Counted from the stretch's first letter, positions 44,385 to 54,831 are shown. The stretch is DNA of 64,000 nt from an uncultured Aquimarina sp. (GCF_947492405.1 NZ_CANLMP010000007.1:248001-312000), one strand, 5' to 3'. Notes: generated by a model not told the origin, from the letters alone. A program made the numbers and translations.

Positions 44385-45065
44385 CTATATAGTGATAGCC
44401 ATGGTAGCAATGCTTATTTTAATACCTGGGATCGATTTAAGAACTTGAATACAGGCTTCTAAAGTCGCTCCAGTGGTTACGATATCGTCTACAAGTAATA
44501 TATGTTTGTTTATCAATAAGGACTCATTTTGTATTCCAAATGTTTCAGAAGTGTTTATCCAACGAGTTAAACGGCTATTTTTTGATTGTTTTTCATTGTA
44601 GGAATTTTTTTTCAAAACAATATCGATGTATTCTGCATCTAGTTTTTTAGCAATTTCCCTCCCAAATTTCTCTACTTGGTTAAAGCCTCTTTCTCTCAAT
44701 CTTTTCGGATGGAGAGGTACAGGGATTACAGAATCAATATATTGATATTCAGATAATTGAGTTAGTTCCTGTCCTAGCCAAATACCAAGTTCTTGACCTA
44801 TTTCTTCTCTACCTCTATACTTAAGATTATGTATCAGATTTTGCACTAAACTATCCTTTTCAAACACCAATAATGAGGTGGCATTTTCTATTTTGGCTCG
44901 CCCATAAAATACTTTTTCGATCTTTTTAGCGTTTACCTTATGAAAATTACCTAATGGGAGCTTATGTCTGCATGAAGTGCATAAGATCCTTTCGTTTTTA
45001 TATAGAGGATTGTCACAAGCGGCACAATATATAGGATAGAATAAATAAGCTAAGTCGCTTAACAT
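44385..45065 (-). CDS. comF: ComF-family phosphoribosyltransferase-like protein
   Basis: A 226-residue protein with an N-terminal zinc ribbon (CAACDNPLYKNERILCTSC, residues 14-32) and a phosphoribosyltransferase domain with the PRPP loop LLVDDIVTTGATLEA. In naturally transformable bacteria, ComF helps DNA uptake from the cytoplasmic side. Whether this organism takes up DNA is not shown here. Confidence 0.9.
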   Translation of the reverse strand: MLSDLAYLFYPIYCAACDNPLYKNERILCTSCRHKLPLGNFHKVNAKKIEKVFYGRAKIENATSLLVFEKDSLVQNLIHNLKYRGREEIGQELGIWLGQELTQLSEYQYIDSVIPVPLHPKRLRERGFNQVEKFGREIAKKLDAEYIDIVLKKNSYNEKQSKNSRLTRWINTSETFGIQNESLLINKHILLVDDIVTTGATLEACIQVLKSIPGIKISIATMAITI

Positions 45066-45143
45066 ATTAGGTCAATTAACATTAATTATTATATTTAACT
45101 AAATTTACTATTTAACGTAACCATCAAAAATTAGAAATTTATT

Positions 45144-46025
45144 ATGACAACTCAAAACAATAACTTGACCCTTAAGATACTAATTGGTGTTCTGGGAGCT
45201 CTTTTATTAATTCTGGGGATCTTCACGTATAAGTTTTACAACGAAGAAAAGAGAGAAAAAGCAATTTTGCAACAGGAAAAGGATTTAATTGAAAGTGAAT
45301 TAGGAGAATTAATAACAAAATATGATAATGCTATTGCTCTGAATGAAGTAATGGATGATCATTTACTAAAAGAAAAGCAGCGTGTTGTTGTTTTATTAGA
45401 TAGTTTAAAAGACTATGATGCTAATGTAGCATTGATCGCAAGATATAGAAGAGAAGTAAGTAAACTGAAAAAAGAACGTGAAAGACTATTTAAACTTGCT
45501 GATAGTTTAACAACGGCTAATGCTCAGTTGGCTACAGATCTAGATAGTACGAATACAGCTTTATCAGAAAGAATTGTATTCTCTGATTCTTTAGCGAACC
45601 AGAATAGCAAATTAGCGGAAATTGTAGAAAGAGGATCTGCTTTACAAGCTTCTGGGATCAAAGCAGAAGGTGTTAGAGTAAGAAATAGTGGTAAGATTAC
45701 TACAACATCAAGATCAAGTAGAGCCGAAAAAGTAAGAGTTTGTTTCACTTTATCACCTAATAAATTGACCGAAAAAGGAGATAAGGATTTATTTGTTCAG
45801 GTGATTAATCCTGAAAATAATCTTATAGGAGATAAAGTTTCGATAAATTTTGATGATGCAGTTCTTACATACAGTGGGCGTAATAAAGTGTTTTATGAAA
45901 ATGACGCTTTAGATGTTTGTGTTTTAGTAGATGCTGCCGATGGAGAGTTAGTTAAAGGAAACTATGTAGTAAACTTATTCTCTGGTCCTAGAATGATTTC
46001 TAATACACAATTTGAATTGAAATAA
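45144..46025 (+). CDS. Membrane-anchored coiled-coil protein
   Basis: A 293-residue protein with a short cytoplasmic start (TTQNNN), one transmembrane segment (about 11-30: ILIGVLGALLLILGIFTYKF), a long coiled coil (about 32-160), and a C-terminal beta domain (KVRVCFTLSPNKLTEKGDKD ... VNLFSGPRM). It is conserved in Flavobacteria in my recollection but of unknown function; it may be an envelope-spanning or scaffold protein. A strong terminator follows. Confidence 0.75.
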   Translation: MTTQNNNLTLKILIGVLGALLLILGIFTYKFYNEEKREKAILQQEKDLIESELGELITKYDNAIALNEVMDDHLLKEKQRVVVLLDSLKDYDANVALIARYRREVSKLKKERERLFKLADSLTTANAQLATDLDSTNTALSERIVFSDSLANQNSKLAEIVERGSALQASGIKAEGVRVRNSGKITTTSRSSRAEKVRVCFTLSPNKLTEKGDKDLFVQVINPENNLIGDKVSINFDDAVLTYSGRNKVFYENDALDVCVLVDAADGELVKGNYVVNLFSGPRMISNTQFELK

Positions 46026-46052
46026 GAATAATTTTTCAAAACATATATACCG

Positions 46053-46088
46053 AACCACCATGTTAGTAGTAATATGGTGGTTTTTTTG
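46053..46088 (+). terminator. Intrinsic terminator after coiled-coil gene
   Basis: Nine-bp arms AACCACCAT (46053-46061) and ATGGTGGTT (46074-46082), a 12-base loop and a T-run after the second arm. Confidence 0.85.
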
Positions 46089-46159
46089 TGTTTTTGTCAG
46101 AAATTACTTTATCCGATCATTAATTAAATAAATTCGTTTTCAATTCTTGTAAATTCAGT

Positions 46160-46167
46160 TATTTTTG
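46160..46167 (+). promoter_or_regulatory. Promoter -7 element of glyS
   Basis: TATTTTTG is an exact TAnnTTTG match ending 4 bases before the ATG, so the transcript may start at or within a few bases of the start codon. Confidence 0.5.
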
Positions 46168-46171
46168 CGCC

Positions 46172-47707
46172 ATGGCAAATCAAGAAGATAAATTTAAAAA
46201 GGTGATTGCCCATGCTAAGGAGTACGGGTATATTTTTGGTTCTAGTGAGATCTATGATGGATTGAGTGCAGTATATGATTACGGACAAAATGGAGCTGAG
46301 CTTAAAAAGAACATTAGAGAATATTGGTGGAAAAGTATGGTGCATATGAATCAAAATATTGTAGGGCTAGATGCTGCAATATTTATGCACCCAACAACCT
46401 GGAAAGCTTCAGGCCACGTAGATGCCTTTAGTGATCCACTTATTGATAATAAAGATTCTAAAAAAAGATATAGAGCCGATGTGTTGTTAGAGGATTATGC
46501 TGAGAAACAATACCAAAAAGCTCAAAAAGAGATTACAAAGGCTAAAAAGCGTTTTGGAGATTCTTTTGATGAAGAACAATATACCACGACCAATCCAAGA
46601 GTAGTAAAATATCTTTCAGAACAACAGAGAGTATTAAAGCGTATGGCAAAATCTTTGGAAAATGAAGATCTGGCCGATGTGAAAGCTTTAATAGAAGAAT
46701 TAGGTATTGCAGATCCCGATACAGGATCTAAAAACTGGACGGATGTTAGGCAGTTTAATCTGATGTTCGGTACTAAACTTGGTGCTTCTGCAGAATCTGC
46801 TACAGATTTGTTTTTAAGACCAGAAACAGCACAAGGTATCTTTGTTAACTTCTTGAATGTTCAGAAAACAGGTAGAATGAAGATTCCTTTTGGAATTGCT
46901 CAAACAGGTAAAGCATTTAGAAATGAGATTGTAGCAAGACAATTTATATTCAGAATGCGCGAGTTTGAACAAATGGAAATGCAGTTTTTCGTGCGTCCGG
47001 GAGAAGAAATGAAATGGTATGAACACTGGAAAGAAACACGTTTAAACTGGCATTTATCATTAGGTTTAGGAAAAGAAAACTACCGTTTTCATGATCATGA
47101 TAAATTAGCACACTATGCAAATGCTGCAGCAGATATAGAGTTTAATTTTCCTTTTGGGTTTAAAGAATTGGAAGGAATTCACTCTAGGACTGATTTTGAT
47201 CTAAAAGCGCATGAAGAATTCTCTGGTAAAAAATTACAATTCTTTGATCCAGAATTAAAGGAGAGCTATGTGCCTTATGTTGTAGAAACATCAGTAGGAT
47301 TGGACAGAATGTTTCTTGCTGTATTCTCAACAGCTTTACAGGATGAGGTGCTAGAGGATGGATCTAGTAGAGTGGTATTAAAACTACCAGCAGTGGTAGC
47401 ACCTGTAAAAGCAGCTATTCTTCCACTAGTTAAAAAAGATGGATTACCAGAAGTTGCAGAGAAAATAGTAGAAGATCTTAAATGGAAATTCAATGTGGCG
47501 TATGATGAGAAAGATGCTATTGGGCGCCGCTACAGAAGACAAGATGCCGCAGGAACTCCAATTTGTATTACGGTAGATCACGATACTTTAAATGATCAAA
47601 CAGTGACGATAAGAGATAGAGATACTATGGAGCAGAAACGTGTTCCAATTTCAGAGCTTAAATCTATTATTTCTGAAAAAGTAGATCCAGAGTTTTGGTT
47701 AAAATAG
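46172..47707 (+). CDS. glyS: Glycyl-tRNA synthetase, single-chain type
   Basis: A 511-residue class II enzyme of the homodimeric (alpha2) form found in Bacteroidetes. The three class II motifs lie in FGIAQTGKAFRNEI (with the motif 2 loop nearby), FRMREFEQMEMQFFVRPGEE and ETSVGLDRMFLAVFSTALQDE. The anticodon-binding domain is at about residues 400-500 (VVAPVKAAILPLVKKDG). Its promoter box almost touches the start codon, suggesting leaderless translation. A terminator follows. Confidence 0.96.
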   Translation: MANQEDKFKKVIAHAKEYGYIFGSSEIYDGLSAVYDYGQNGAELKKNIREYWWKSMVHMNQNIVGLDAAIFMHPTTWKASGHVDAFSDPLIDNKDSKKRYRADVLLEDYAEKQYQKAQKEITKAKKRFGDSFDEEQYTTTNPRVVKYLSEQQRVLKRMAKSLENEDLADVKALIEELGIADPDTGSKNWTDVRQFNLMFGTKLGASAESATDLFLRPETAQGIFVNFLNVQKTGRMKIPFGIAQTGKAFRNEIVARQFIFRMREFEQMEMQFFVRPGEEMKWYEHWKETRLNWHLSLGLGKENYRFHDHDKLAHYANAAADIEFNFPFGFKELEGIHSRTDFDLKAHEEFSGKKLQFFDPELKESYVPYVVETSVGLDRMFLAVFSTALQDEVLEDGSSRVVLKLPAVVAPVKAAILPLVKKDGLPEVAEKIVEDLKWKFNVAYDEKDAIGRRYRRQDAAGTPICITVDHDTLNDQTVTIRDRDTMEQKRVPISELKSIISEKVDPEFWLK

Positions 47708-47726
47708 GATAACAATAGTAATAATC

Positions 47727-47751
47727 AGCCGCTTTATAAGCGGCTTTTTTT
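47727..47751 (+). terminator. Intrinsic terminator of glyS
   Basis: Eight-bp arms AGCCGCTT (47727-47734) and AAGCGGCT (47738-47745), 3-base loop, then seven T. Confidence 0.9.
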
Positions 47752-47989
47752 GTTTTGAGAAGAAGGTAATTGTTAGGTTTGGTAGGGTTTATGGAGGTTT
47801 AGCTGTTTATTTATATACTTGGTAGGTGATACTTTTTTAATCTTAAGAAATTTGAAGGTTTCAATTGTAAGAAAACTCTTTTGTTTAGCGTTATTAGTAT
47901 AGATTAAGTGTTTAGTTTTTACCATATTTTGAAGTTTAATTGTATTTTAGACCAAAAATCGAGATAATTCTCATCTTAAAAATTCTCTT

Positions 47990-50977
47990 ATGCTATTGAA
48001 AAGGATAATTTTCTTTTCTTTTTTGTTTTTCTGTGTAGTTGGTTTTTCTCAAAGTAAAAAGACCATGACTGCTACTTTGGTTACTTCTTCTAGTTATATG
48101 AAAGATGTAGAACCACTGAAGGGTAAGAAGTTGATCTCAGAAGAAACTAGAGAAGGAGAAGTGAATCCTAAGAGAACTGGTGCTAATAAAATTGTACCTG
48201 GTAAAGGATTACCAAAGGGACAAGATCCTTTATTATTAAAACAAAAAAGTGCTAGTAATACTAGAGCTAATAGAACTCCTTCATTGATTTTTGAAGCTAA
48301 TTCCAGTTCTTTTTCTCCATCAGACCCTACAGGAGCAATAGGACCTAATCATTACATAACGGCTAAAAATTTTGCGTTTGCAATCTATGATAGAAACGGA
48401 AATGTTTTAGTGCCTTCTACCTCTTTGACTAATATTTTTCCAGGAGAATCCTTGGGAGATCCGATTGTGTTTTATGATAATTTTGCAGATCGATTTGTAA
48501 TAACACAGTTTAGTGAGACTCCTAATGGTTTTTTAGTGGCAGTTTGTAAAGGACCAGACCCAGTTAATGATGGATGGTATACGTATCGTTTTAATACAGG
48601 TAGTTTTCCGGATTATACTAAATTTTCAATTTGGTCAGATGGCTATTATGTAACAGCTAATAAAGATCAGGGGCAACAAATGACAAGTGAGGTAGTATAT
48701 GTTATCGATAGAGAACAAATGCTAACAGGTGTCGATACAGCCCAAATGATTGGTTTCCCGTTACCTGGAGCTATAGTTGGAAGGTTTTATAGTCCAGCTT
48801 CTTTTAATGCAATAGGAAGTTCTCTTCCTCCGGCAGGAAATGCAAAGATCATTTATTTTCAGGATGATGAATGGGAAGGAGTCAACCAAGATGCACTAAA
48901 ATTATGGACAATTAATGTAGATTGGATTAATCCCGAACAATCTACGATTACTGAAGCGGAAGAATTAAATGTTAGCAACGGAAATGTAACTCCTTTTGAT
49001 TCTACATTCGATGGAGGTTCGTTTGCTAACCTACCGCAACCTGGAGATGGCCAAGATATTGATGTTTTACAGGGTACTGTAATGTATGCAACCAATTATA
49101 GAAGGTTTTGTAGTTATAATTCTGTGGTATTAAATTTTCCGATAGATATTGATGATAGATTAGATTCGGATAATATATCTGGAATTAGATGGTATGAACT
49201 CCGTCAAAATGGCGATGATCAGCCTTGGTCCGTATTTCAGGAAGGAACATATACCTCACCTGGCGGTAAAAGTGCTTGGTGCGCAAGCATGATTATGGAT
49301 GTTTTTGGAAATATCGGAATGGGTTATACCACTATTGGTACTGTAGCTGATGGCGCAAATACAGATAGTTTTGGTTCTATTAGATATACTGGACGATTAG
49401 CAAATGATCCCTTAGGGACTATGACTTTTGCAGAACAAACGATAGCTGTAGGTACTGATGTAAGTATAACGACGAGAAATCGTTATGGCGATTATGCACA
49501 GATTACTGTAGATCCACTTGATGATCAAACGTTTTGGCATATTGCAGAGTATTTTGAGGGTACAGGGGACAATGCTAGAAATATTGTTGGCGTATTCAAA
49601 ATTGCAGAAAACGTGGCAAATGATGTAGGCGTTATCAGTATTGATGCTCCAGACGATGCTACTTTTACTACTTCTGAAGTGATTACTGTAACGATTAAGA
49701 ATTTTGGAAATACTACGCAGAGTAACATTCCAATAAGTTATTCTATTAATGGAGGAACCTCTGTTAATGAAATTTTTACAGGCTCTATTGGAGCAGGTCA
49801 AACAGCGTCATTTACTTTTAATACCACTGCAAATTTAACAGGCAATAGTACTTCTTTCATTGTCGCAGAAACAAACCAAGTTGGTGATGTCATGCCGGAA
49901 AATGATTGTATAACTAAAGAGGTTTCTGATTTATTACCAAATGATGTAGGAGCCATTAGTTTAGTATCTCCTGTATCTGGAGGAGGTCTTTCGTCTGCAG
50001 AAGCTATTACAATAACTATCAGAAATTATGGAGGTTCTCCTCAATCCAATATTCCAGTTTTTTATACACTTGATGGTGGAACAGTTGTAAATGAAACATT
50101 TACAGGAACTATTGCTGTTGGAGAAACTGCCCAGTATACATTTACAACAACCGCAGATTTATCTGAATTTGCGAGCTATACATTTCAGATAGGAACTTCT
50201 TTGACAATAGATGAGGATATTAATAATGATGCAATAAATAGAGTAATCGAGCATCGATTATGTTCACCTACGTCCGATTGTTTAAGATTTGGAGATGGAT
50301 TGTCATCTTTTGAATTATCCAATATCTCAAATCGAAATATCGAGTGTGGAAATGGCTATGATGATTTTACTAATATGGTCATAAATCTAGATAGATCCAT
50401 AGGGGTATATACATTAACAGTTCAAGTAGGTTTTGCTCAGGGTGATTCAGAACAACTATCTTTATGGATAGATTTTGATGACGACACCATTTTTGAAGAT
50501 GAAGAATTGATTATTAGCAACCAAGTAATAGCAGAAGAAAACGTTAATCAAACTTTTCTCTTTGCTTTGGGTAATGAAGCTACATTAGGAACACATCTAC
50601 TAAGGGTTAGGGCTGGTGATACCAATACCAATAATGGTGCAGATCTTAATGATCCCTGTGGGTCTATGCAGTTTGGTACTACACACGACTATACCGTAGA
50701 AATAGGAGAGAATACGAATCCTAATTCTGACCTTATGGTGATTAGTCAGCCGAATAATCAGTTTTTAATCACTATGAGTGATGCAAATGCAAATAATGTC
50801 CTCAGACTAAGTGTATTTACAATAACTGGAAAAACAATAGTTTCCAACTTGGTAGAAAAAGATGCCAATAGCAGATTTACATATTTGCTAGATATGTCTT
50901 ACGCAAGTACAGGAATATATTTTGTTCGTCTTGGTGGAAGTAAGACAGGGAAATCAGCTAAATTTTCTGTAAATTAA
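47990..50977 (+). CDS. Large secreted protein with CARDB-like, GEVED and T9SS sorting domains
   Basis: A 995-residue protein. It starts with a signal peptide (MLLKRIIFFSFLFFCVVGFS) and a pro-like region rich in Lys. A long extracellular domain follows (about 85-540; SDPTGAIGPNHYITAKNFAFA). Two CARDB-like repeats lie at about 545-650 and 652-755 (IPISYSINGGTSVNE and IPVFYTLDGGTVVNE), then a GEVED domain (about 770-900: LSLWIDFDDDTIFEDEELI). The last 80 residues (LMVISQPNNQFLITMSDANA ... STGIYFVRLG) fit a type A T9SS sorting domain, so the protein is exported through T9SS to the surface. No enzyme motif is evident. Confidence 0.88.
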   Translation: MLLKRIIFFSFLFFCVVGFSQSKKTMTATLVTSSSYMKDVEPLKGKKLISEETREGEVNPKRTGANKIVPGKGLPKGQDPLLLKQKSASNTRANRTPSLIFEANSSSFSPSDPTGAIGPNHYITAKNFAFAIYDRNGNVLVPSTSLTNIFPGESLGDPIVFYDNFADRFVITQFSETPNGFLVAVCKGPDPVNDGWYTYRFNTGSFPDYTKFSIWSDGYYVTANKDQGQQMTSEVVYVIDREQMLTGVDTAQMIGFPLPGAIVGRFYSPASFNAIGSSLPPAGNAKIIYFQDDEWEGVNQDALKLWTINVDWINPEQSTITEAEELNVSNGNVTPFDSTFDGGSFANLPQPGDGQDIDVLQGTVMYATNYRRFCSYNSVVLNFPIDIDDRLDSDNISGIRWYELRQNGDDQPWSVFQEGTYTSPGGKSAWCASMIMDVFGNIGMGYTTIGTVADGANTDSFGSIRYTGRLANDPLGTMTFAEQTIAVGTDVSITTRNRYGDYAQITVDPLDDQTFWHIAEYFEGTGDNARNIVGVFKIAENVANDVGVISIDAPDDATFTTSEVITVTIKNFGNTTQSNIPISYSINGGTSVNEIFTGSIGAGQTASFTFNTTANLTGNSTSFIVAETNQVGDVMPENDCITKEVSDLLPNDVGAISLVSPVSGGGLSSAEAITITIRNYGGSPQSNIPVFYTLDGGTVVNETFTGTIAVGETAQYTFTTTADLSEFASYTFQIGTSLTIDEDINNDAINRVIEHRLCSPTSDCLRFGDGLSSFELSNISNRNIECGNGYDDFTNMVINLDRSIGVYTLTVQVGFAQGDSEQLSLWIDFDDDTIFEDEELIISNQVIAEENVNQTFLFALGNEATLGTHLLRVRAGDTNTNNGADLNDPCGSMQFGTTHDYTVEIGENTNPNSDLMVISQPNNQFLITMSDANANNVLRLSVFTITGKTIVSNLVEKDANSRFTYLLDMSYASTGIYFVRLGGSKTGKSAKFSVN

Positions 50978-51342
50978 TCCGTACGCTTGTTTATTTCTTG
51001 TATAGAAACGGGTCTCGCTTCATTACATCTACTATTCATTCGTAGATCACTATATTTAACCCATACTTTTTCTGGCATATCGGTTTTAAAAAAATCCTGA
51101 ATATTTATTGGATCTAGTTTGTCTGTGTATTTTTCTACAGTAAGGATATAAGGACAACCTTTAGATTTATTAGTAGATAGTGTGCCTTTAATAAACCCTT
51201 TTTCAACCATTTTTTGCGAATTTATAGCTTTGGAATCATTTGTGTCATCGTTAACCGCTTTTTCATTAGTTCCTTTGGTGGTGTTACAACTATACAGGAA
51301 AATACTGATTGCTAAGCAAGAAATTTTCAGGAGGCCTTTCAT
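50974..51342 (-). CDS. Small predicted lipoprotein
   Basis: A 122-residue protein with a lipobox (IFLYSCNTTKG). The rest is polar and has two Cys (in KGCPYI and SRCNEARPV) that could form a disulphide. It is not a family I recognise. It overlaps the stop of the T9SS protein by 4 bases and is 48 bases downstream of the large barrel-like gene on the same strand, so it may be transcribed with it. Confidence 0.7.
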   Translation of the reverse strand: MKGLLKISCLAISIFLYSCNTTKGTNEKAVNDDTNDSKAINSQKMVEKGFIKGTLSTNKSKGCPYILTVEKYTDKLDPINIQDFFKTDMPEKVWVKYSDLRMNSRCNEARPVSIQEINKRTD

Positions 51343-51390
51343 AATTTTTGATTTGTTTTATAAAGATAAGAATAAGTCTTAAAGGCAGTA

Positions 51391-54300
51391 TTAAAAATAT
51401 GCTCTAAGTTGTATGCTTCCGGTATGAATTGTATTAGCCGTTTCACTTTTTCGACCTAAATATGAGATGTTAAGATCGAGATACTTGGTTAATTTTTTTT
51501 GTGCTAAAACGGACCAGGTATAGTTGTCACCAGGTTGCAAACCATTAAGCAGTTGATATCCAACTGGTGAAAAAGCATTTCCTGCAAATTCATTATTAAA
51601 ATAATTAAACTCACCAGTAATTGATACCTGTTGCTTATTCGCGTATGCAAAAGAAACTCCTAATTTTTGTTGAGCTAATGCTTCTTCTCCAGAAATATTT
51701 TCTTGATCATTTAAGAGGTAGAAGACGCTAAACTGTGTTTGTGGAGAAAGTAAGTAGGATAACTTAGGTTCAATTTTATAACCTTCTAAGAGGTAATTTC
51801 TATTACTAAAGTTTTCAGAAACGCTTTCGGTTTCTATAAATTCATTTTTTAGATCAAAAAGCCATGTTTTTGCCATTTTGTGTGCAAAAGTAAATTGATG
51901 ACTATTTATAATATTTTCCTGAAGACCCGTAACTTGTAAGTTTGTGTTTTTAGTAGAAAGGAAAGTATAAGAAGTAGTATATCGCTGTTTTCCACGGTTA
52001 AAGAATAGGGTGTTTCTAAAGCTTAGATTTAGAGCTAGTTCATTATCATCTTTTCTAAAGGGATTAATGTCAAAAGAAGTATCATCACGTAGGTTTTTTC
52101 TATCTACGATATAAGACGTTTGATTATAAAAATGAGATAAAAGTTTTTTTATCTTATTTCCTGACCCAGACCAGGAAAGAGGATTTAAAGTAATAATTTG
52201 ACTTAAACGATTTTGATGGGTTTTTACAAAAAGTTGGTTGGGCAATAATACCCTCAGATAGATGGCTTCATCTGTAAATTGAGCAATTTCAAACTCTTCT
52301 AATTCCTGAACTCCATTATCATTATAATCATTCCAGGTATAAGTTCCTTGTCCTGGATCTACCTGCGCATATGTAAACTCTTGCTGAGGTAAGGTTCCAC
52401 TATTGGTTTCAAAAACAGTGTTCCAGTTGATTTTACCAGCAAAGAATTTCTGATTATATAACAATCTCGAATTTAATGATTGTTCGGTATCACGATTTTG
52501 ATCTTCATTATTTAGTGTTCTGTAGTTTACAAACAAGGATAATTGTGTGTTGGCAGTATTTAGTAAATTAGATTTTAAAAAATAGGTGTTAGAGGTACTT
52601 ACTTTATCCAAAAGATTATTCCTTACACTGTCATTGATACGATGTCTATATCCGACTTCAGCATAAATTTTAGTACTATCTCCTACCCCACTGAAAACCT
52701 CATAAGATTTAAACCTTTGTGTATTTAGGGTAAAAGTCTGGTCGCTTAAATTAATCTCTTTATTTTCTTCAGTTGCTATTTTAGCTCCAATCCAGTTTTT
52801 AGGAAAACTATAAGTTAGTATGCTATAGATTCTGAAAAACCTTGAATCTAAGTCAGCATTTTTACTATTTAATAAACTTGAATGTAAAGAAACGCCTAGT
52901 TTATTTAATCTAAGTTCTGTATTTAACAAATGTCTATTACCATTATAGTTTTCTGAAAAATTAAGATGCTGAAAAGAATATCGAGTAAATCCTTTTTTAG
53001 GATGAAGTATCTCCAGACCTGATTTAAAAAACTGTTGATTTCCTAAAGGATTAGTTAAATTCCAATCTCTATTAAATTCTACATTATAGATTCTTTCTAT
53101 ACTCTTAAATTCTTTCTGAATATAATCTCCATTGGCAAATGCATTCATTGCCCAACTACTATCTATCGAAAAAACACGCTGTTTCAGTTGAAGTCTTCCT
53201 GCTACTCCATCATTATCATCATCATCCAGATCTGAAAAAAGATTCAAGTCATTTTTACTTCCAGAAATTTCGAACCCAATGGTTGTTTTTTCATTTGGGA
53301 TGTAAGATCCCTGAACTACGGCTGTCTGAAGTTTAGTAGGAGCTACTAACTGAATTACAGGAGCGAAATTACCTTGTGGTATACCATTGACGGGAGCTAC
53401 ATATTCAAAAATTCGACTAATTGTGGTAACATCACCTACAATATAATCACCTTGATTATCGCCCACTAATGAGAATCGAACGTTAAACAATTCGTCTTCT
53501 GGATTATTAGAAAACACAAAAACTTCCTGTCCATTAAGGATATCTCTTCTGTAGAGAATTTTGTTTTCGCTAAATACATCAGGAACGGCAGATGGGGAAA
53601 TCATCTGTGTAATATCATCACCGGCATTGGATAGAATTTCTTTTTGTGGATCACTTAAATTTTGTTGTAAAGGTTGATTTTTTGCATCATTTTCTGAATA
53701 TATAAAAGCTCCTATTTTCAGTTTTTCGCTAGTATGTTCAGCTCCACCATAAACGATGATTCTGGAGTAATTGCGTTCTGTAGTTTGGTATTCTATTGAT
53801 ATCCTCATATCAGAAGTAATCGGAAAAGTTGGATTAAAACGTACCTCTCCAGCATTGTAATCAATAATATAATCCTTGTTTTCTCCTCTTTCCAGTAATA
53901 AACCATTTACATAAACACGTTCACTGCCCGATACTATAAGAATAAACAATTCTCCATTGGGCCCTGTTAGTTTATAAGGTCCTTGATTTCCTTCCTGTCC
54001 GGTAAACTGACTCCTGGTAAAAACTCCTCTTACCAAAGCTCCTGAAGCAAATAATCCGGTTTTAGATTCTGGATGGTTTAATGTTCCATTGATGGATATT
54101 CCCTGTACATTTTTGGTAAATCTGTTAAAGTAGCTAGTGGTGTTTTGTAATTGTACATCACCAGCTCTAACGTTCCAGTTTTTGCTGTATAATTCGATAA
54201 AAACCTGATCAAACTCATCAAGATTTTGAGAATACCCACTTTGTTGTACGGGTACATTTGCATCTTGTATAGAAGCTCGTAACGATATGTTATCACTTAT

Positions 54301-54831
54301 TTTTCCAGAAATTTGTAGATCCAGTTCAGAATTTAAAACCGTACTTTGATTACTACCTACGGTTACTCCTCTAGAGATACTTCCATTGGTGCTAAGTCCA
54401 TCAAAAGGTGTAAACGCTTTATTGTTGTTTGCTTCAGATAAACTATACAGCTTCTGCAGATCACCGTTTTGTTCTACTATAATCGACGGATCAAATTCAA
54501 AATATTTTTTAGTCAAAAAATCGGGATAACGATAATACTGTATGGTAATTGAATCGTTTTGTGATTTCAGTTGTGGTGATAGGATAACTGAAGCATTTTC
54601 AAAACTAACTTTATACAATGTACTATCGATTGTAACACCTTGTTTTGAAAGTAATTTAAAATCAAAAGAATTGATACTCACAGAATCAATACGGATAGTA
54701 TCAGTAACACGCACTTTTTTACTTCTGAAGTTTCCAGAAGTATCTTGCCCAAGTAAAGAGCTAGTACTAAAGAATAATAAAAAACCTAAAACCGTAAAAA
54801 TGCGCATCGATACAAAACTAATTTTTTTCAC
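51391..54831 (-). CDS. Very large beta-rich envelope protein
   Basis: This 1146-residue protein starts with a signal peptide (MKKISFVSMRIFTVLGFLLF; Met9 is an alternative start). After about residue 130 it has alternating beta strands. Residues from about 430 on look like a large outer-membrane barrel, and the final strand ends in an aromatic residue (IQLRAYF). Notable text: GSISRGVTVGSNQSTVLNSE and VYVNGLLLERGENKDYIIDYN. I cannot assign a named family. Size and pattern recall uncharacterised Bacteroidetes outer-membrane proteins; T9SS or gliding links are not shown. Confidence 0.75.
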   Translation of the reverse strand: MKKISFVSMRIFTVLGFLLFFSTSSLLGQDTSGNFRSKKVRVTDTIRIDSVSINSFDFKLLSKQGVTIDSTLYKVSFENASVILSPQLKSQNDSITIQYYRYPDFLTKKYFEFDPSIIVEQNGDLQKLYSLSEANNNKAFTPFDGLSTNGSISRGVTVGSNQSTVLNSELDLQISGKISDNISLRASIQDANVPVQQSGYSQNLDEFDQVFIELYSKNWNVRAGDVQLQNTTSYFNRFTKNVQGISINGTLNHPESKTGLFASGALVRGVFTRSQFTGQEGNQGPYKLTGPNGELFILIVSGSERVYVNGLLLERGENKDYIIDYNAGEVRFNPTFPITSDMRISIEYQTTERNYSRIIVYGGAEHTSEKLKIGAFIYSENDAKNQPLQQNLSDPQKEILSNAGDDITQMISPSAVPDVFSENKILYRRDILNGQEVFVFSNNPEDELFNVRFSLVGDNQGDYIVGDVTTISRIFEYVAPVNGIPQGNFAPVIQLVAPTKLQTAVVQGSYIPNEKTTIGFEISGSKNDLNLFSDLDDDDNDGVAGRLQLKQRVFSIDSSWAMNAFANGDYIQKEFKSIERIYNVEFNRDWNLTNPLGNQQFFKSGLEILHPKKGFTRYSFQHLNFSENYNGNRHLLNTELRLNKLGVSLHSSLLNSKNADLDSRFFRIYSILTYSFPKNWIGAKIATEENKEINLSDQTFTLNTQRFKSYEVFSGVGDSTKIYAEVGYRHRINDSVRNNLLDKVSTSNTYFLKSNLLNTANTQLSLFVNYRTLNNEDQNRDTEQSLNSRLLYNQKFFAGKINWNTVFETNSGTLPQQEFTYAQVDPGQGTYTWNDYNDNGVQELEEFEIAQFTDEAIYLRVLLPNQLFVKTHQNRLSQIITLNPLSWSGSGNKIKKLLSHFYNQTSYIVDRKNLRDDTSFDINPFRKDDNELALNLSFRNTLFFNRGKQRYTTSYTFLSTKNTNLQVTGLQENIINSHQFTFAHKMAKTWLFDLKNEFIETESVSENFSNRNYLLEGYKIEPKLSYLLSPQTQFSVFYLLNDQENISGEEALAQQKLGVSFAYANKQQVSITGEFNYFNNEFAGNAFSPVGYQLLNGLQPGDNYTWSVLAQKKLTKYLDLNISYLGRKSETANTIHTGSIQLRAYF

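Noticed and set aside
49412..49801. Overlapping antisense frames inside the T9SS protein gene, and similar ones at 4111-4314, 4321-4668, 8-kb and 58539-58898
   Set aside because: They lie wholly inside well-supported genes on the other strand, have no promoter or family text, and are typical shadows of biased codon use.
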